From assembly GCA_963082875.1 (NCBI GenBank), contig OY720102.1, positions 12,188,990-12,252,989 of the forward strand: 64,000 nucleotides of DNA, written 5' to 3'. Under the pieces are notes generated by a model that was not told the origin of the DNA, did not search any database, and was given only the letters and a program-made list of their open reading frames with translations. Position numbers and translations under genes: made by a program. Position 1 is the first letter of the stretch. Every line of letters starts with the position of its first letter. The stretch comes from Corella eumyota (taxonomy: Eukaryota; Chordata; Ascidiacea; Phlebobranchia; Corellidae). This document shows positions 10,539 through 25,345 of this stretch, in pieces.

Positions 10539-11250
10539 GGCCACTGCATTTTTAATGCTAGACACTCGATTATATCAGTTTTATTTAAATATTACTAAAT
10601 TATAAAAACTAGCAATCATATTTAAATAGGTTTTTATTATTAATTAAATCTCAGTTAAAAATAAAAAAATATTTCAGTAATTACACTCTTGTTTCAGTTG
10701 GTCACTTAAAATAAAGTGTAACTCAAAATCAATCTTATTCACAGATATCTTTGGTTAAGACAAACATTTACACGATTTGTATCATTAAGGTGAAAAATAT
10801 ACATCTAGAACAAAGACACTTTTCAATTCAACAATTTTTGCCTCCTAAAAACTCAAGTTTAAAACTTTTCTTCAAGTTTACTTTATTTCTAAAAATAGCT
10901 TGTTAATTACATTAACAAATACAAAATAATGCAGTAATCAACAGAAATGAATTTTAGGTAAAATCGCCTACTATTAAAAGTAGGCCTTTCAAAAACAAAT
11001 TTAACTCTAAAATCCTCTTATCCACGGAAATCTTTAGTAAAAGGTGAAAGATTTACTCGATATGAATAAAAGACCGAGTAAAATATTTTTATTGAAACTG
11101 AAGTATATTTCACAATTAAATAAATTAATTTGTGGTGTTTGTGATCAGTTATAAGTTAAAACAGATACACTTCACTAACTAAAACTCAAATAACAATATA
11201 ATTTTAACAAACTTCAAGAAAAAGTTTGTTGTAATAAGCAGTCCAAGTTT
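10539..11250 (+). repeat. Chimeric monomer M16 with a right-domain tract
   Basis: From about 10728 to 11070 this left-domain monomer carries right-domain features: TCAATCTTATTC, a 10-bp shortening to CCTCCTAAAAACTC, AAATCCTCTTATCC and AAGGTGAAAG. Two rarer changes, GTATCATTAAGG and TTTTCAATTC, are otherwise seen only in M47 (32441-33154), about 22 kb away. The flanks are left-domain type. Confidence 0.75.
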
Positions 11251-14200
11251 GGCCACTGCATTTTCAATGCTAAACACTCGATTATAGCAGTTTTATTAAA
11301 ATATTACTAAATTATAAAAACTAGCAATAATATTTAAATAGGTTTTTATTATTAATTAAATCTCAGTTAAAAATAAAAAAAATATTTCAGAAAAAAGTCA
11401 AAATCAATCCTATTTACAGATATCTTTGGTTAAGACAAACATTTACACGATTTGTATAATAAAGGTGAAAAATATACATCTAGAACAAAGACACTTTTCA
11501 GTTCAACAATTTTCGCCTCCTAAAAAACACTAAAAACTCAAGTTTAAAACTTTTCTTCAAGTTTACTTTATTTCTAAAAATAGCTTGTAAATTACATTAA
11601 CAAATACAAAATAATGCAGTAATCAACAGAAATGAATTTTAAGTAAAATCGCCTACTAATAAAAGTAGGACTTTTAAAAACAAAATTAACTCAAAAATAC
11701 TCTTATCTACGGAAATCTTTAGTAAAAGGCGAAAGATTTACTCGATATGAATAAAAGACCGAGTAAAATATTTTTATTGAAACTGAAGTATATTTCACAA
11801 TTAAATAAATTAATTTGTGGTGTTTGTGATCAGTTATAAGTTAAAACAGATACACTTCACTAACAAAAACTCAAATAACAATATAATTTTAACAAACTTC
11901 AAGAAAAAGTTTGTTGTAATAAGCAGTCAAAGTTTGGCCACTGCATTTTCAATGCTAAACACTCGATTATAGCAGTTTTATTAAAATATTACTAAATTAT
12001 AAAAACTAGCAATAATATTTAAATAGGTTTTTATTATTAATTAAATCTCAGTTAAAAATAAAAAAAATATTTCAGAAAAAAGTCAAAATCAATCCTATTC
12101 ACAGATATCTTTGGTTAAGACAAACATTTACACGATTTGTATAATAAAGGTGAAAAATATACATCTAGAACAAAGACACTTTTCAGTTCAACAATTTTCG
12201 CCTCTTAAAAAACACTAAAAACTCAAGTTTAAAACTTTTCTTCAAGTTTACTTTATTTCTAAAAATAGCTTGTTAATTACATTAACAAATACAAAATAAT
12301 GCAGTAATCAACAGAAATGAATTTTAGATAAAATCGCCTACTAATTAAAGTAGGCCTTTCAAAAACAAAATTAACTCAAAAATACTCTTATCCACGGAAA
12401 TCTTTAGTAAAAGGCGAAAGATTTACTCGATATGAATAAAAGTCCGAGTAAAATATTTTTATTGAAACTGAAGTATATTTCGCAATTAAATAATATAATT
12501 TGTGGTGTTTGTGATCAGTTAAAAGTTAAAACAGATACACTTAATACATTTTACTAACAAAAACTTAAATAACAATATAATTTTAACAAACTTCAAGAAA
12601 AAGTTTGTTGTAATAAGCAGTCAAAGTTTGGCCACTGCATTTTTAATGCTAGACACTCGATTATATCAGTTTTATTTAAATATTACTAAATTATAAAAAC
12701 TAGCAATCATATTTAAATGGGTTTTTATTATTAATTAAATCTCAGTTAAAAATAAAAAAATATTTCAGTAATTACACTCTTGTTTCAGTTGGTCACTTAA
12801 AATAAAGTGTAACTCAAAATTAATCCTATTCACAGATATCTTTGGTTAAGACAAACTTTTACACGATTTGTATAATAAAGGTGAAAAATATACATCTAGA
12901 ACAAATACACTTTTCAGTTCAACAATTTTCGCCTCCTAAAAAACACTAAAAACTCTCAAGTTTAAAACTTTTCTTCAAGTTTACTTTATTTCTAAAAATA
13001 TCTTGTAAATTACATTAACAAATACAAAATAATGCAGTAATCAACAGAAATGAATTTTAAGTAAAATCGCCTACTAATAAAAGTAGGACTTTCAAACACA
13101 AAATTAACTCAAAAATACTCTTATCTACGGAAATCTTTAGTAAAAGGCGAAAGATTTACTCGATATGAATAAAAGTCCGAGTAAAATATTTTTATTGAAA
13201 CTGAAGTATATTTCACAATTAAATAAATTAATTTGTGGTGTTTGTGATCAGTTATAAGTTAAAACAGATACACTTCACTAACAAAAACTCAAATAACAAT
13301 ATAATTTTAACAAACTTCAAGAAAAAGTTTGTTGTAATAAGCAGTCAAAGTTTGGCCACTGCATTTTCAATGCTAAACACTCGATTATAGCAGTTTTATT
13401 AAAATATTACTAAATTATAAAAACTAGCAATAATATTTAAATAGGTTTTTATTATTAATTAAATCTCAGTTAAAAATAAAAAAAATATTTCAGAAAAAAG
13501 TCAAAATCAATCCTATTCACAGATATCTTTGGTTAAGACAAACAATTACACGATTTGTATAATAAAGGTGAAAAATATACATCTAGAACAAAGACACTTT
13601 TCAGTTCAACAATTTTCGCCTCCTAAAAAACACTAAAAACTCAGTTTAAAACTTTTCTTCAAGTTTACTTTATTTCTAAAAATTGCTTGTTAATTACATT
13701 GTTAATTACATTAACAATTACAAAACAATGCAGTAATAAACAGAAATGAATTTTAGGTAAAATCGCCTACTATTAAAAGTAGGCCTTTCAAAAACAAATT
13801 TAACTCTAAAATACTCTTACCCACGGAAATCTTTAGTAAAAGGCGAAAGATTTACTCGATATGAATAAAAGTCCGAGTAAAATACCTTTATTGAAACTGA
13901 ACTAAATTTCACAATTAAATAAATTAATTTGTGGTGTTTGTTATTAGTTATAACTTAAAACAGATACACTTTACTAACAAAAACTCGAAAAACAATATAA
14001 TTTCAACAAACTTCAAGGAAAAGTTTGTTGTAATAAGCAGTCAAAGTTTGGCCGCTGCATTTTTAATGCTAGACACTCGATTATATCAGTTTTATTTAAA
14101 TATTACTAAATTATAAAAACTAGCAATCACATTTAAATGGGTTTTTATTATTAATTAAATCTCAGTTAAAAATAAAAAAATATTTCAGAAATTACACTCT

Positions 14201-16191
14201 TGTTTCAGTTGGTCACTTAAAATAAAGTGTAACTCAAAATTAATCCTATTCACAGATATCTTTGGTTAAGACAAACTTTTACACGATTTGTATAATAAAG
14301 GTGAAAAATATACATCTAGAACAAATACACTTTTCAGTTCAACAATTTTCGCCTCCTAAAAAACACTAAAAACTCTCAAGTTTAAAACTTTTCTTCAAGT
14401 TTACTTTATTTCTAAAAATAGCTTGTAAATTACATTAACAAATACAAAATAATGCAGTAATCAACAGAAATGAATTTTAAGTAAAATCGCCTACTAATAA
14501 AAGTAGGACTTTCAAACACAAAATTAACTCAAAAATACTCTTATCTACGGAAATCTTTAGTAAAAGGCGAAAGATTTACTCGATATGAATAAAAGTCCGA
14601 GTAAAATATTTTTATTGAAACTGAAGTATATTTCACAATTAAATAAATTAATTTGTGGTGTTTGTGATCAGTTATAAGTTAAAACAGATACACTTCACTA
14701 ACAAAAACTCAAATAACAATATAATTTTAACAAACTTCAAGAAAAAGTTTGTTGTAATAAGCAGTCAAAGTTTGGCCACTGCATTTTCAATGCTAAACAC
14801 TCGATTATAGCAGTTTTATTAAAATATTACTAAATTATAAAAACTAGCAATAATATTTAAATAGGTTTTTATTATTAATTAAATCTCAGTTAAAAATAAA
14901 AAAAATATTTCAGAAAAAAGTCAAAATCAATCCTTTTCACAGATATCTTTGGTTAAGACAAACATTTACACGATTTGTATAATAAAGGTGAAAAATATAC
15001 ATCTAGAACAAAGACACTTTTCAGTTCAACAATTTTCGCCTCCTAAAAAACACTAAAAACTCAGTTTGAAACTTTTCTTCAAGTTTACTTTATTTCTAAA
15101 AATTGCTTGTTAATTACATTGTTAATTACATTAACAATTACAAAACAATGCAGTAATAAACAGAAATGAATTTTAGGTAAAATCGCCTACTATTAAAAGT
15201 AGGCCTTTCAAAAACAAATTTAACTCTAAAATACTCTTACCCACGGAAATCTTTAGTAAAAGGCGAAAGATTTACTCGATATGAATAAAAGTCCGAGTAA
15301 AATACCTTTATTGAAACTGAACTAAATTTCACAATTAAATAAATTAATTTGTGGTGTTTGTTATTAGTTATAACTTAAAACAGATACACTTTACTAACAA
15401 AAACTCGAAAAACAATATAATTTTAACAAACTTCAAGGAAAAGTTTGTTGTAATAAGCAGTCAAAGTTTGGCCGCTGCATTTTTAATGCTAGACACTCGA
15501 TTATATCAGTTTTATTTAAATATTACTAAATTATAAAAACTAGCAATCACATTTAAATGGGTTTTTATTATTAATTAAATCTCAGTTAAAAATAAAAAAA
15601 TATTTCAGAAATTACACTCTTGTTTCAGTTGGTCACTTAAAATAAAGTGTAACTCAAAATTAATCCTATTCACAGATATCTTTGGTTAAGACAAACTTTT
15701 ACACGATTTGTATAATAAAGGTGAAAAATATACATCTAGAACAAATACACTTTTCAGTTCAACAATTTTCGCCTCCTAAAAAACACTAAAAACTCAAGTT
15801 TAAAATTTTTCTTCAAGTTTACTTTATTTCTAAAAATAGCTTGTTAATTACATTAACAAATACAAAATAATGCAGTAATCAACAGAAATGAATTTTAAGT
15901 AAAATCGCCTACTAATAAAAGTAGGCCTTTCAAAAACAAAATTAACTCAAAAATACTCTTATCCACGGAAATCTTTAGTAAAAGGCGAAAGATTTACTCG
16001 ATATGAATAAAAGTCCGAGTAAAATATTTTTATTGAAACTGAAGTATATTTCACAATTAAATAAATTAATTTGTGGTGTTTGTGATCAGTTATAAGTTAA
16101 AACAGATACACTTCACTAACAAAAACTCAAATAACAATATAATTTTAACAAACTTCAAGAAAAAGTTTGTTGTAATAAGCAGTCAAAGTTT

Positions 16192-16885
16192 GGCCACTGC
16201 ATTTTCAATGCTAAACACTCGATTATAGCGGTTTTATTAAAATATTACTAAATTATAAAAACTAGCAATAATATTTAAATAGGTTTTTATTATTAATTAA
16301 ATCTCAGTTAAAAATAAAAAAAATATTTCAGAAAAAAGTCAAAATCAATCCTATTCACAGATATCTTTGGTTAAGACAAACATTTACAAGATTTGTATAA
16401 TAAAGGTGAAAAATATACATCTAGAACAAAGACACTTTTCAGTTCAACAATTTTCGCCTCCTAAAAAACACTAAAAACTCAAGTTTAAAACTTTTCTTCA
16501 AGTTTACTTTATTTCTAAAAATAGCTTGTTAATTACATTAACAAATACAAAATAATGCAGTAATCAACAGAAATGAATTTTAGATAAAATCGCCTACTAA
16601 TTAAAGTAGGCCTTTCAAAAACAAAATTAACTCAAAAATACTCTTATCCACGGAAATCTTTAGTAAAAGGCGAAAGATTTACTCGATATGAATAAAAGTC
16701 CGAGTAAAATATTTTTATTGAAACTGAAGTATATTTCGCAATTAAATAATATAATTTGTGGTGTTTGTGATCAGTTAAAAGTTAAAACAGATACACTTAA
16801 TACATTTTACTAACAAAAACTTAAGTAACAATATAATTTTAACAAACTTCAAGAAAAAGTTTGTTGTAATAAGCAGTCAAAGTTT
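16192..16885 (+). repeat. Fusion monomer M24 (M34-like front, M36-like back)
   Basis: The front carries ATAGCGG and TTACAAG; the back carries TTTCGCAATTAAATAATAT, AGTTAAAAG and the 9-bp duplication typical of M36. The switch lies between about 16388 and 16687. It removes the equivalent of two monomers relative to L2. Confidence 0.72.
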
Positions 16886-19800
16886 GGCCACTGCATTTTT
16901 AATGCTAGACACTCGATTAAATCAGTTTTATTTAAATATTACTAAATTATAAAAACTAGTAATCATATTTAAATGGGTTTTTATTATTAATTAAATCTCA
17001 GTTAAAAATAAAAAAATATTTCAGTAATTACACTCTTGTTTCAGTTGGTCACTTAAAATAAAGTGTAACTCAAAATTAATCCTATTCACAGATATCTTTG
17101 GTTAAGACAAACTTTTACACGATTTGTATAATAAAGGTGAAAAATATACATCTAGAACAAATACACTTTTCAGTTCAACAATTTTCGCCTCCTAAAAAAC
17201 ACTAAAAACTCTCAAGTTTAAAACTTTTCTTCAAGTTTACTTTATTTCTAAAAATAGCTTGTAAATTACATTAACAAATACAAAATAATGCAGTAATCAA
17301 CAGAAATGAATTTTAAGTAAAATCGCCTACTAATAAAAGTAGGACTTTCAAACACAAAATTAACTCAAAAATACTCTTATCTACGGAAATCTTTAGTAAA
17401 AGGCGAAAGATTTACTCGATATGAATAAAAGTCCGAGTAAAATATTTTTATTGAAACTGAAGTATATTTCACAATTAAATAAATTAATTTGTGGTGTTTG
17501 TGATCAGTTATAAGTTAAAACAGATACACTTCACTAACAAAAACTCAAATAACAATATAATTTTAACAAACTTCAAGAAAAAGTTTGTTGTAATAAGCAG
17601 TCAAAGTTTGGCCACTGCATTTTCAATGCTAAACACTCGATTATAGCAGTTTTATTAAAATATTACTAAATTATAAAAACTAGCAATAATATTTAAATAG
17701 GTTTTTATTATTAATTAAATCTCAGTTAAAAATAAAAAAAATATTTCAGAAAAAAGTCAAAATCAATCCTATTCACAGATATCTTTGGTTAAGACAAACA
17801 TTTACACGATTTGTATAATAAAGGTGAAAAATATACATCTAGAACAAAGACACTTTTCAGTTCAACAATTTTCGCCTCCTAAAAAACACTAAAAACTCAG
17901 TTTAAAACTTTTCTTCAAGTTTACTTTATTTCTAAAAATTGCTTGTTAATTACATTGTTAATTACATTAACAATTACAAAACAATGCAGTAATAAACAGA
18001 AATGAATTTTAGGTAAAATCGCCTACTATTAAAAGTAGGCCTTTCAAAAACAAATTTAACTCTAAAATACTCTTACCCACGGAAATCTTTAGTAAAAGGC
18101 GAAAGATTTACTCGATATGAATAAAAGTCCGAGTAAAATACCTTTATTGAAACTGAACTAAATTTCACAATTAAATAAATTAATTTGTGGTGTTTGTTAT
18201 TAGTTATAACTTAAAACAGATACACTTTACTAACAAAAACTCGAAAAACAATATAATTTCAACAAACTTCAAGGAAAAGTTTGTTGTAAGAAGCAGTCAA
18301 AGTTTGGCCGCTGCATTTTTAATGCTAGACACTCGATTATATCAGTTTTATTTAAATATTACTAAATTATAAAAACTAGCAATCACATTTAAATGGGTTT
18401 TTATTATTAATTAAATCTCAGTTAAAAATAAAAAAATATTTCAGAAATTACACTCTTGTTTCAGTTGGTCACTTAAAATAAAGTGTAACTCAAAATTAAT
18501 CCTATTCACAGATATCTTTGGTTAAGACAAACTTTTACACGATTTGTATAATAAAGGTGAAAAATATACATCTAGAACAAATACACTTTTCAGTTCAACA
18601 ATTTTCGCCTCCTAAAAAACACTAAAAACTCAAGTTTAAAATTTTTCTTCAAGTTTACTTTATTTCTAAAAATAGCTTGTTAATTACATTAACAAATACA
18701 AAATAATGCAGTAATCAACAGAAATGAATTTTAAGTAAAATCGCCTACTAATAAAAGTAGGCCTTTCAAAAACAAAATTAACTCAAAAATACTCTTATCC
18801 ACGGAAATCTTTAGTAAAAGGCGAAAGATTTACTCGATATGAATAAAAGTCCGAGTAAAATATTTTTATTGAAACTGAAGTATATTTCACAATTAAATAA
18901 ATTAATTTGTGGTGTTTGTGATCAGTTATAAGTTAAAACAGATACACTTCACTAACAAAAACTCAAATAACAATATAATTTTAACAAACTTCAAGAAAAA
19001 GTTTGTTGTAATAAGCAGTCCAAGTTTGGCCACTGCATTTTCAATGCTAAACACTCGATTATAGCGGTTTTATTAAAATATTACTAAATTATAAAAACTA
19101 GCAATAATATTTAAATAGGTTTTTATTATTAATTAAATCTCAGTTAAAAATAAAAAAAATATTTCAGAAAAAAGTCAAAATCAATCCTATTTACAGATAT
19201 CTTTGGTTAAGACAAACATTTACACGATTTGTATAATAAAGGTGAAAAATATACATCTAGAACAAAGACACTTTTCAGTTCAACAATTTTCGCCTCCTAA
19301 AAAACACTAAAAACTCAAGTTTAAAACTTTTCTTCAAGTTTACTTTATTTCTAAAAATAGCTTGTAAATTACATTAACAAATACAAAATAATGCAGTAAT
19401 CAACAGAAATGAATTTTAAGTAAAATCGCCTACTAATAAAAGTAGGACTTTCAAAAACAAAATTAACTCAAAAATACTCTTATCTACGGAAATCTTTAGT
19501 AAAAGGCGAAAGATTTACTCGATATGAATAAAAGACCGAGTAAAATATTTTTATTGAAACTGAAGTATATTTCACAATTAAATAAATTAATTTGTGGTGT
19601 TTGTGATCAGTTATAAGTTAAAACAGATACACTTCACTAACAAAAACTCAAATAACAATATAATTTTAACAAACTTCAAGAAAAAGTTTGTTGTAATAAG
19701 CAGTCAAAGTTTGGCCACTGCATTTTCAATGCTAAACACTCGATTATAGCAGTTTTATTAAAATATTACTAAATTATAAAAACTAGCAATAATATTTAAA

Positions 19801-22800
19801 TAGGTTTTTATTATTAATTAAATCTCAGTTAAAAATAAAAAAAATATTTCAGAAAAAAGTCAAAATCAATCCTATTCACAGATATCTTTGGTTAAGACAA
19901 ACATTTACACGATTTGTATAATAAAGGTGAAAAATATACATCTAGAACAAAGACACTTTTCAGTTCAACAATTTTCGCCTCCTAAAAAACACTAAAAACT
20001 CAGTTTAAAACTTTTCTTCAAGTTTACTTTATTTCTAAAAATTGCTTGTTAATTACATTGTTAATTACATTAACAATTACAAAACAATGCAGTAATAAAC
20101 AGAAATGAATTTTAGGTAAAATCGCCTACTATTAAAAGTAGGCCTTTCAAAAACAAATTTAACTCTAAAATACTCTTACCCACGGAAATCTTTAGTAAAA
20201 GGCGAAAGATTTACTCGATATGAATAAAAGTCCGAGTAAAATACCTTTATTGAAACTGAACTAAATTTCACAATTAAATAAATTAATTTGTGGTGTTTGT
20301 TATTAGTTATAACTTAAAACAGATACACTTTACTAACAAAAACTCGAAAAACAATATAATTTCAACAAACTTCAAGGAAAAGTTTGTTGTAATAAGCAGT
20401 CAAAGTTTGGCCGCTGCATTTTTAATGCTAGACACTCGATTATATCAGTTTTATTTAAATATTACTAAATTATAAAAACTAGCAATCACATTTAAATGGG
20501 TTTTTATTATTAATTAAATCTCAGTTAAAAATAAAAAAATATTTCAGAAATTACACTCTTGTTTCAGTTGGTCACTTAAAATAAAGTGTAACTCAAAATT
20601 AATCCTATTCACAGATATCTTTGGTTAAGACAAACTTTTACACGATTTGTATAATAAAGGTGAAAAATATACATCTAGAACAAATACACTTTTCAGTTCA
20701 ACAATTTTCGCCTCCTAAAAAACACTAAAAACTCAAGTTTAAAATTTTTCTTCAAGTTTACTTTATTTCTAAAAATAGCTTGTTAATTACATTAACAAAT
20801 ACAAAATAATGCAGTAATCAACAGAAATGAATTTTAAGTAAAATCGCCTACTAATAAAAGTAGGCCTTTCAAAAACAAAATTAACTCAAAAATACTCTTA
20901 TCCACGGAAATCTTTAGTAAAAGGCGAAAGATTTACTCGATATGAATAAAAGTCCGAGTAAAATATTTTTATTGAAACTGAAGTATATTTCGCAATTAAA
21001 TAATATAATTTGTGGTGTTTGTGATCAGTTAAAAGTTAAAACAGATACACTTAATACATTTTACTAACAAAAACTTAAATAACAATATAATTTTAACAAA
21101 CTTCAAGAAAAAGTTTGTTGTAATAAGCAGTCAAAGTTTGGCCACTGCATTTTTAATTCTAGACACTCGATTATATCAGTTTTATTTAAATATTACTAAA
21201 TTATAAAAACTAGCAATCATATTTAAATGGGTTTTTATTATTAATTAAATCTCAGTTAAAAATAAAAAAATATTTCAGAAATTACACTCTTGTTTCAGTT
21301 GGTCACTTAAAATAAAGTGTAACTCAAAATTAATCCTATTCACAGATATCTTTGGTTAAGACAAACTTTTACACGATTTGTATAATAAAGGTGAAAAATA
21401 TACATCTAGAACAAATACACTTTTCAGTTCAACAATTTTCGCCTCCTAAAAAACACTAAAAACTCTCAAGTTTAAAACTTTTCTTCAAGTTTACTTTATT
21501 TCTAAAAATAGCTTGTAAATTACATTAACAAATACAAAATAATGCAGTAATCAACAGAAATGAATTTTAAGTAAAATCGCCTACTAATAAAAGTAGGACT
21601 TTCAAACACAAAATTAACTCAAAAATACTCTTATCTACGGAAATCTTTAGTAAAAGGCGAAAGATTTACTCGATATGAATAAAAGTCCGAGTAAAATATT
21701 TTTATTGAAACTGAAGTATATTTCACAATTAAATAAATTAATTTGTGGTGTTTGTGATCAGTTATAAGTTAAAACAGATACACTTCACTAACAAAAACTC
21801 AAATAACAATATAATTTTAACAAACTTCAAGAAAAAGTTTGTTGTAATAAGCAGTCAAAGTTTGGCCACTGCATTTTCAATGCTAAACACTCGATTATAG
21901 CAGTTTTATTAAAATATTACTAAATTATAAAAACTAGCATTAATATTTAAATAGAATTTTATTATTAATTAAATCTCAGTTAAAAATAAAAAAAATATTT
22001 CAGAAAAAAGTCAAAATCAATCCTATTCACAGATATCTTTGGTTAAGACAAACATTTACACGATTTGTATAATAAAGGTGAAAAATATACATCTAGAACA
22101 AAGACACTTTTCAGTTCAACAATTTTCGCCTCCTAAAAAACACTAAAAACTCAGTTTAAAACTTTTCTTCAAGTTTACTTTATTTCTAAAAATTGCTTGT
22201 TAATTACATTGTTAATTACATTAACAATTACAAAACAATGCAGTAATAAACAGAAATGAATTTTAGGTAAAATCGCCTACTATTAAAAGTAGGCCTTTCA
22301 AAAACAAATTTAACTCTAAAATACTCTTACCCACGGAAATCTTTAGTAAAAGGCGAAAGATTTACTCGATATGAATAAAAGTCCGAGTAAAATACCTTTA
22401 TTGAAACTGAACTAAATTTCACAATTAAATAAATTAATTTGTGGTGTTTGTTATTAGTTATAACTTAAAACAGATACACTTTACTAACAAAAACTCGAAA
22501 AACAATATAATTTTAACAAACTTCAAGGAAAAGTTTGTTGTAATAAGCAGTCAAAGTTTGGCCGCTGCATTTTTAATGCTAGACACTCGATTATATCAGT
22601 TTTATTTAAATATTACTAAATTATAAAAACTAGCAATCACATTTAAATGGGTTTTTATTATTAATTAAATCTCAGTTAAAAATAAAAAAATATTTCAGAA
22701 ATTACACTCTTGTTTCAGTTGGTCACTTAAAATAAAGTGTAACTCAAAATTAATCCTATTCACAGATATCTTTGGTTAAGACAAACTTTTACACGATTTG

Positions 22801-25345
22801 TATAATAAAGGTGAAAAATATACATCTAGAACAAATACACTTTTCAGTTCAACAATTTTCGCCTCCTAAAAAACACTAAAAACTCAAGTTTAAAATTTTT
22901 CTTCAAGTTTACTTTATTTCTAAAAATAGCTTGTTAATTACATTAACAAATACAAAATAATGCAGTAATCAACAGAAATGAATTTTAAGTAAAATCGCCT
23001 ACTAATAAAAGTAGGCCTTTCAAAAACAAAATTAACTCAAAAATACTCTTATCCACGGAAATCTTTAGTAAAAGGCGAAAGATTTACTCGATATGAATAA
23101 AAGTCCGAGTAAAATATTTTTATTGAAACTGAAGTATATTTCACAATTAAATAAATTAATTTGTGGTGTTTGTGATCAGTTATAAGTTAAAACAGATACA
23201 CTTCACTAACAAAAACTCAAATAACAATATAATTTTAACAAACTTCAAGAAAAAGTTTGTTGTAATAAGCAGTCAAAGTTTGGCCACTGCATTTTCAATG
23301 CTAAACACTCGATTATAGCGGTTTTATTAAAATATTACTAAATTATAAAAACTAGCAATAATATTTAAATAGGTTTTTATTATTAATTAAATCTCAGTTA
23401 AAAATAAAAAAAATATTTCAGAAAAAAGTCAAAATCAATCCTATTCACAGATATCTTTGGTTAAGACAAACATTTACAAGATTTGTATAATAAAGGTGAA
23501 AAATATACATCTAGAACAAAGACACTTTTCAGTTCAACAATTTTCGCCTCCTAAAAAACACTAAAAACTCAAGTTTAAAACTTTTCTTCAAGTTTACTTT
23601 ATTTCTAAAAATAGCTTGTTAATTACATTAACAAATACAAAATAATGCAGTAATCAACAGAAATGAATTTTAGATAAAATCGCCTACTAATTAAAGTAGG
23701 CCTTTCAAAAACAAAATTAACTCAAAAATACTCTTATCCACGGAAATCTTTAGTAAAAGGCGAAAGATTTACTCGTTATGAATAAAAGTCCGAGTAAAAG
23801 ATTTTTATTGAAACTGAAGTATATTTCACAATTAAATAAATTAATTTGTGGTGTTTGTGATCAGTTATAAGTTAAAACAGATACACTTCACTAACAAAAA
23901 CTTAAATAACAATATAATTTTAACAAACTTCAAGAAAAAGTTTGTTGTAATAAGCAGTCCAAGTTTGGCCACTGCATTTTCAATGCTAAACACTCGATTA
24001 TAGCAGTTTTATTAAAATATTACTAAATTATAAAAACTAGCAATAATATTTAAATAGGTTTTTATTATTAATTAAATCTCAGTTAAAAATAAAAAAAATA
24101 TTTCAGAAAAAAGTCAAAATCAATCCTATTTACAGATATCTTTGGTTAAGACAAACATTTACACGATTTGTATAATAAAGGTGAAAAATATACATCTAGA
24201 ACAAAGACACTTTTCAGTTCAACAATTTTCGCCTCCTAAAAAACACTAAAAACTCAAGTTTAAAACTTTTCTTCAAGTTTACTTTATATCTAAAAATAGC
24301 TTGTAAATTACATTAACAAATACAAAATAATGCAGTAATCAACAGAAATGAATTTTAAGTAAAATCGCCTACTAATAAAAGTAGGACTTTTAAAAACAAA
24401 ATTAACTCAAAAATACTCTTATCTACGGAAATCTTTAGTAAAAGGCGAAAGATTTACTCGATATGAATAAAAGACCGAGTAAAATATTTTTAATGAAACT
24501 GAAGTATATTTCACAATTAAATAAATTAATTTGTGGTGTTTGTGATCAGTTATAAGTTAAAACAGATACACTTCACTAACAAAAACTCAAATAACAATAT
24601 AATTTTAACAAACTTCAAGAAAAAGTTTGTTGTAATAAGCAGTCAAAGTTTGGCCACTGCATTTTCAATGCTAAACACTCGATTATAGCAGTTTTATTAA
24701 AATATTACTAAATTATAAAAACTAGCAATAATATTTAAATAGGTTTTTATTATTAATTAAATCTCAGTTAAAAATAAAAAAAATATTTCAGAAAAAAGTC
24801 AAAATCAATCCTATTCACAGATATCTTTGGTTAAGACAAACATTTACACGATTTGTATAATAAAGGTGAAAAATATACATCTAGAACAAAGACCCTTTTC
24901 AGTTCAACAATTTTCGCCTCCTAAAAAACACTAAAAACTCAAGTTTAAAACTTTTCTTCAAGTTTACTTTATTTCTAAAAATAGCTTGTAAATTACATTA
25001 ACAAATACAAAATAATGCAGTAATCAACAGAAATGAATTTTAGATAAAATCGCCTACTAATTAAAGTAGGCCTTTCAAAAACAAAATTAACTCAAAAATA
25101 CTCTTATCCACGGAAATCTTTAGTAAAAGGCGAAAGATTTACTCGATATGAATAAAAGTCCGAGTAAAATATTTTTATTGAAACTGAAGTATATTTCGCA
25201 ATTAAATAATATAATTTGTGGTGTTTGTGATCAGTTAAAAGTTAAAACAGATACACTTAATACATTTTACTAACAAAAACTTAAATAACAATATAATTTT
25301 AACAAACTTCAAGAAAAAGTTTGTTGTAATAAGCAGTCAAAGTTT
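16886..25345 (+). repeat. Left HOR copy L2, complete 12-monomer unit, 8,460 bp
   Basis: Lengths run 724, 696, 722, 685, 696, 731, 724, 696, 722, 685, 685, 694 (M25-M36). It is the fullest example of the left HOR and the reference for the others. The first five positions are repeated directly after it in L3, and L1 repeats it about 14.1 kb upstream. Confidence 0.88.
17943..17978 (+). repeat. 12-bp tandem duplication that defines the 696-bp class
   Basis: TTGTTAATTACA occurs twice in a row (17943-17954 and 17955-17966), followed by TTAACAATTACA, which matches it at 9 of 12 positions. This extra 12 bp, less one A in the stretch CTCAGTTT (CTCAAGTTT elsewhere), gives 696 from 685. The same form recurs in M9, M12, M20, M22, M26, M29, M32, M38 and M41. 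It is confined to the left domain. Confidence 0.85.

Larger units (their letters stand above)
10539..16885 (+). repeat. Scrambled stretch between left HOR copies (M16-M24)
   Basis: Lengths run 712, 685, 694, 724, 696, 724, 696, 722, 694, which does not match the HOR order as a whole. M16-M18 correspond to HOR positions 10-12, with M16 altered. M19-M20 and M21-M22 repeat a 724-696 pair. M21-M24 resemble HOR positions 7-10, with M24 fused to position 12. The stretch looks like a HOR copy shortened and partly duplicated by several exchanges. Confidence 0.7.
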
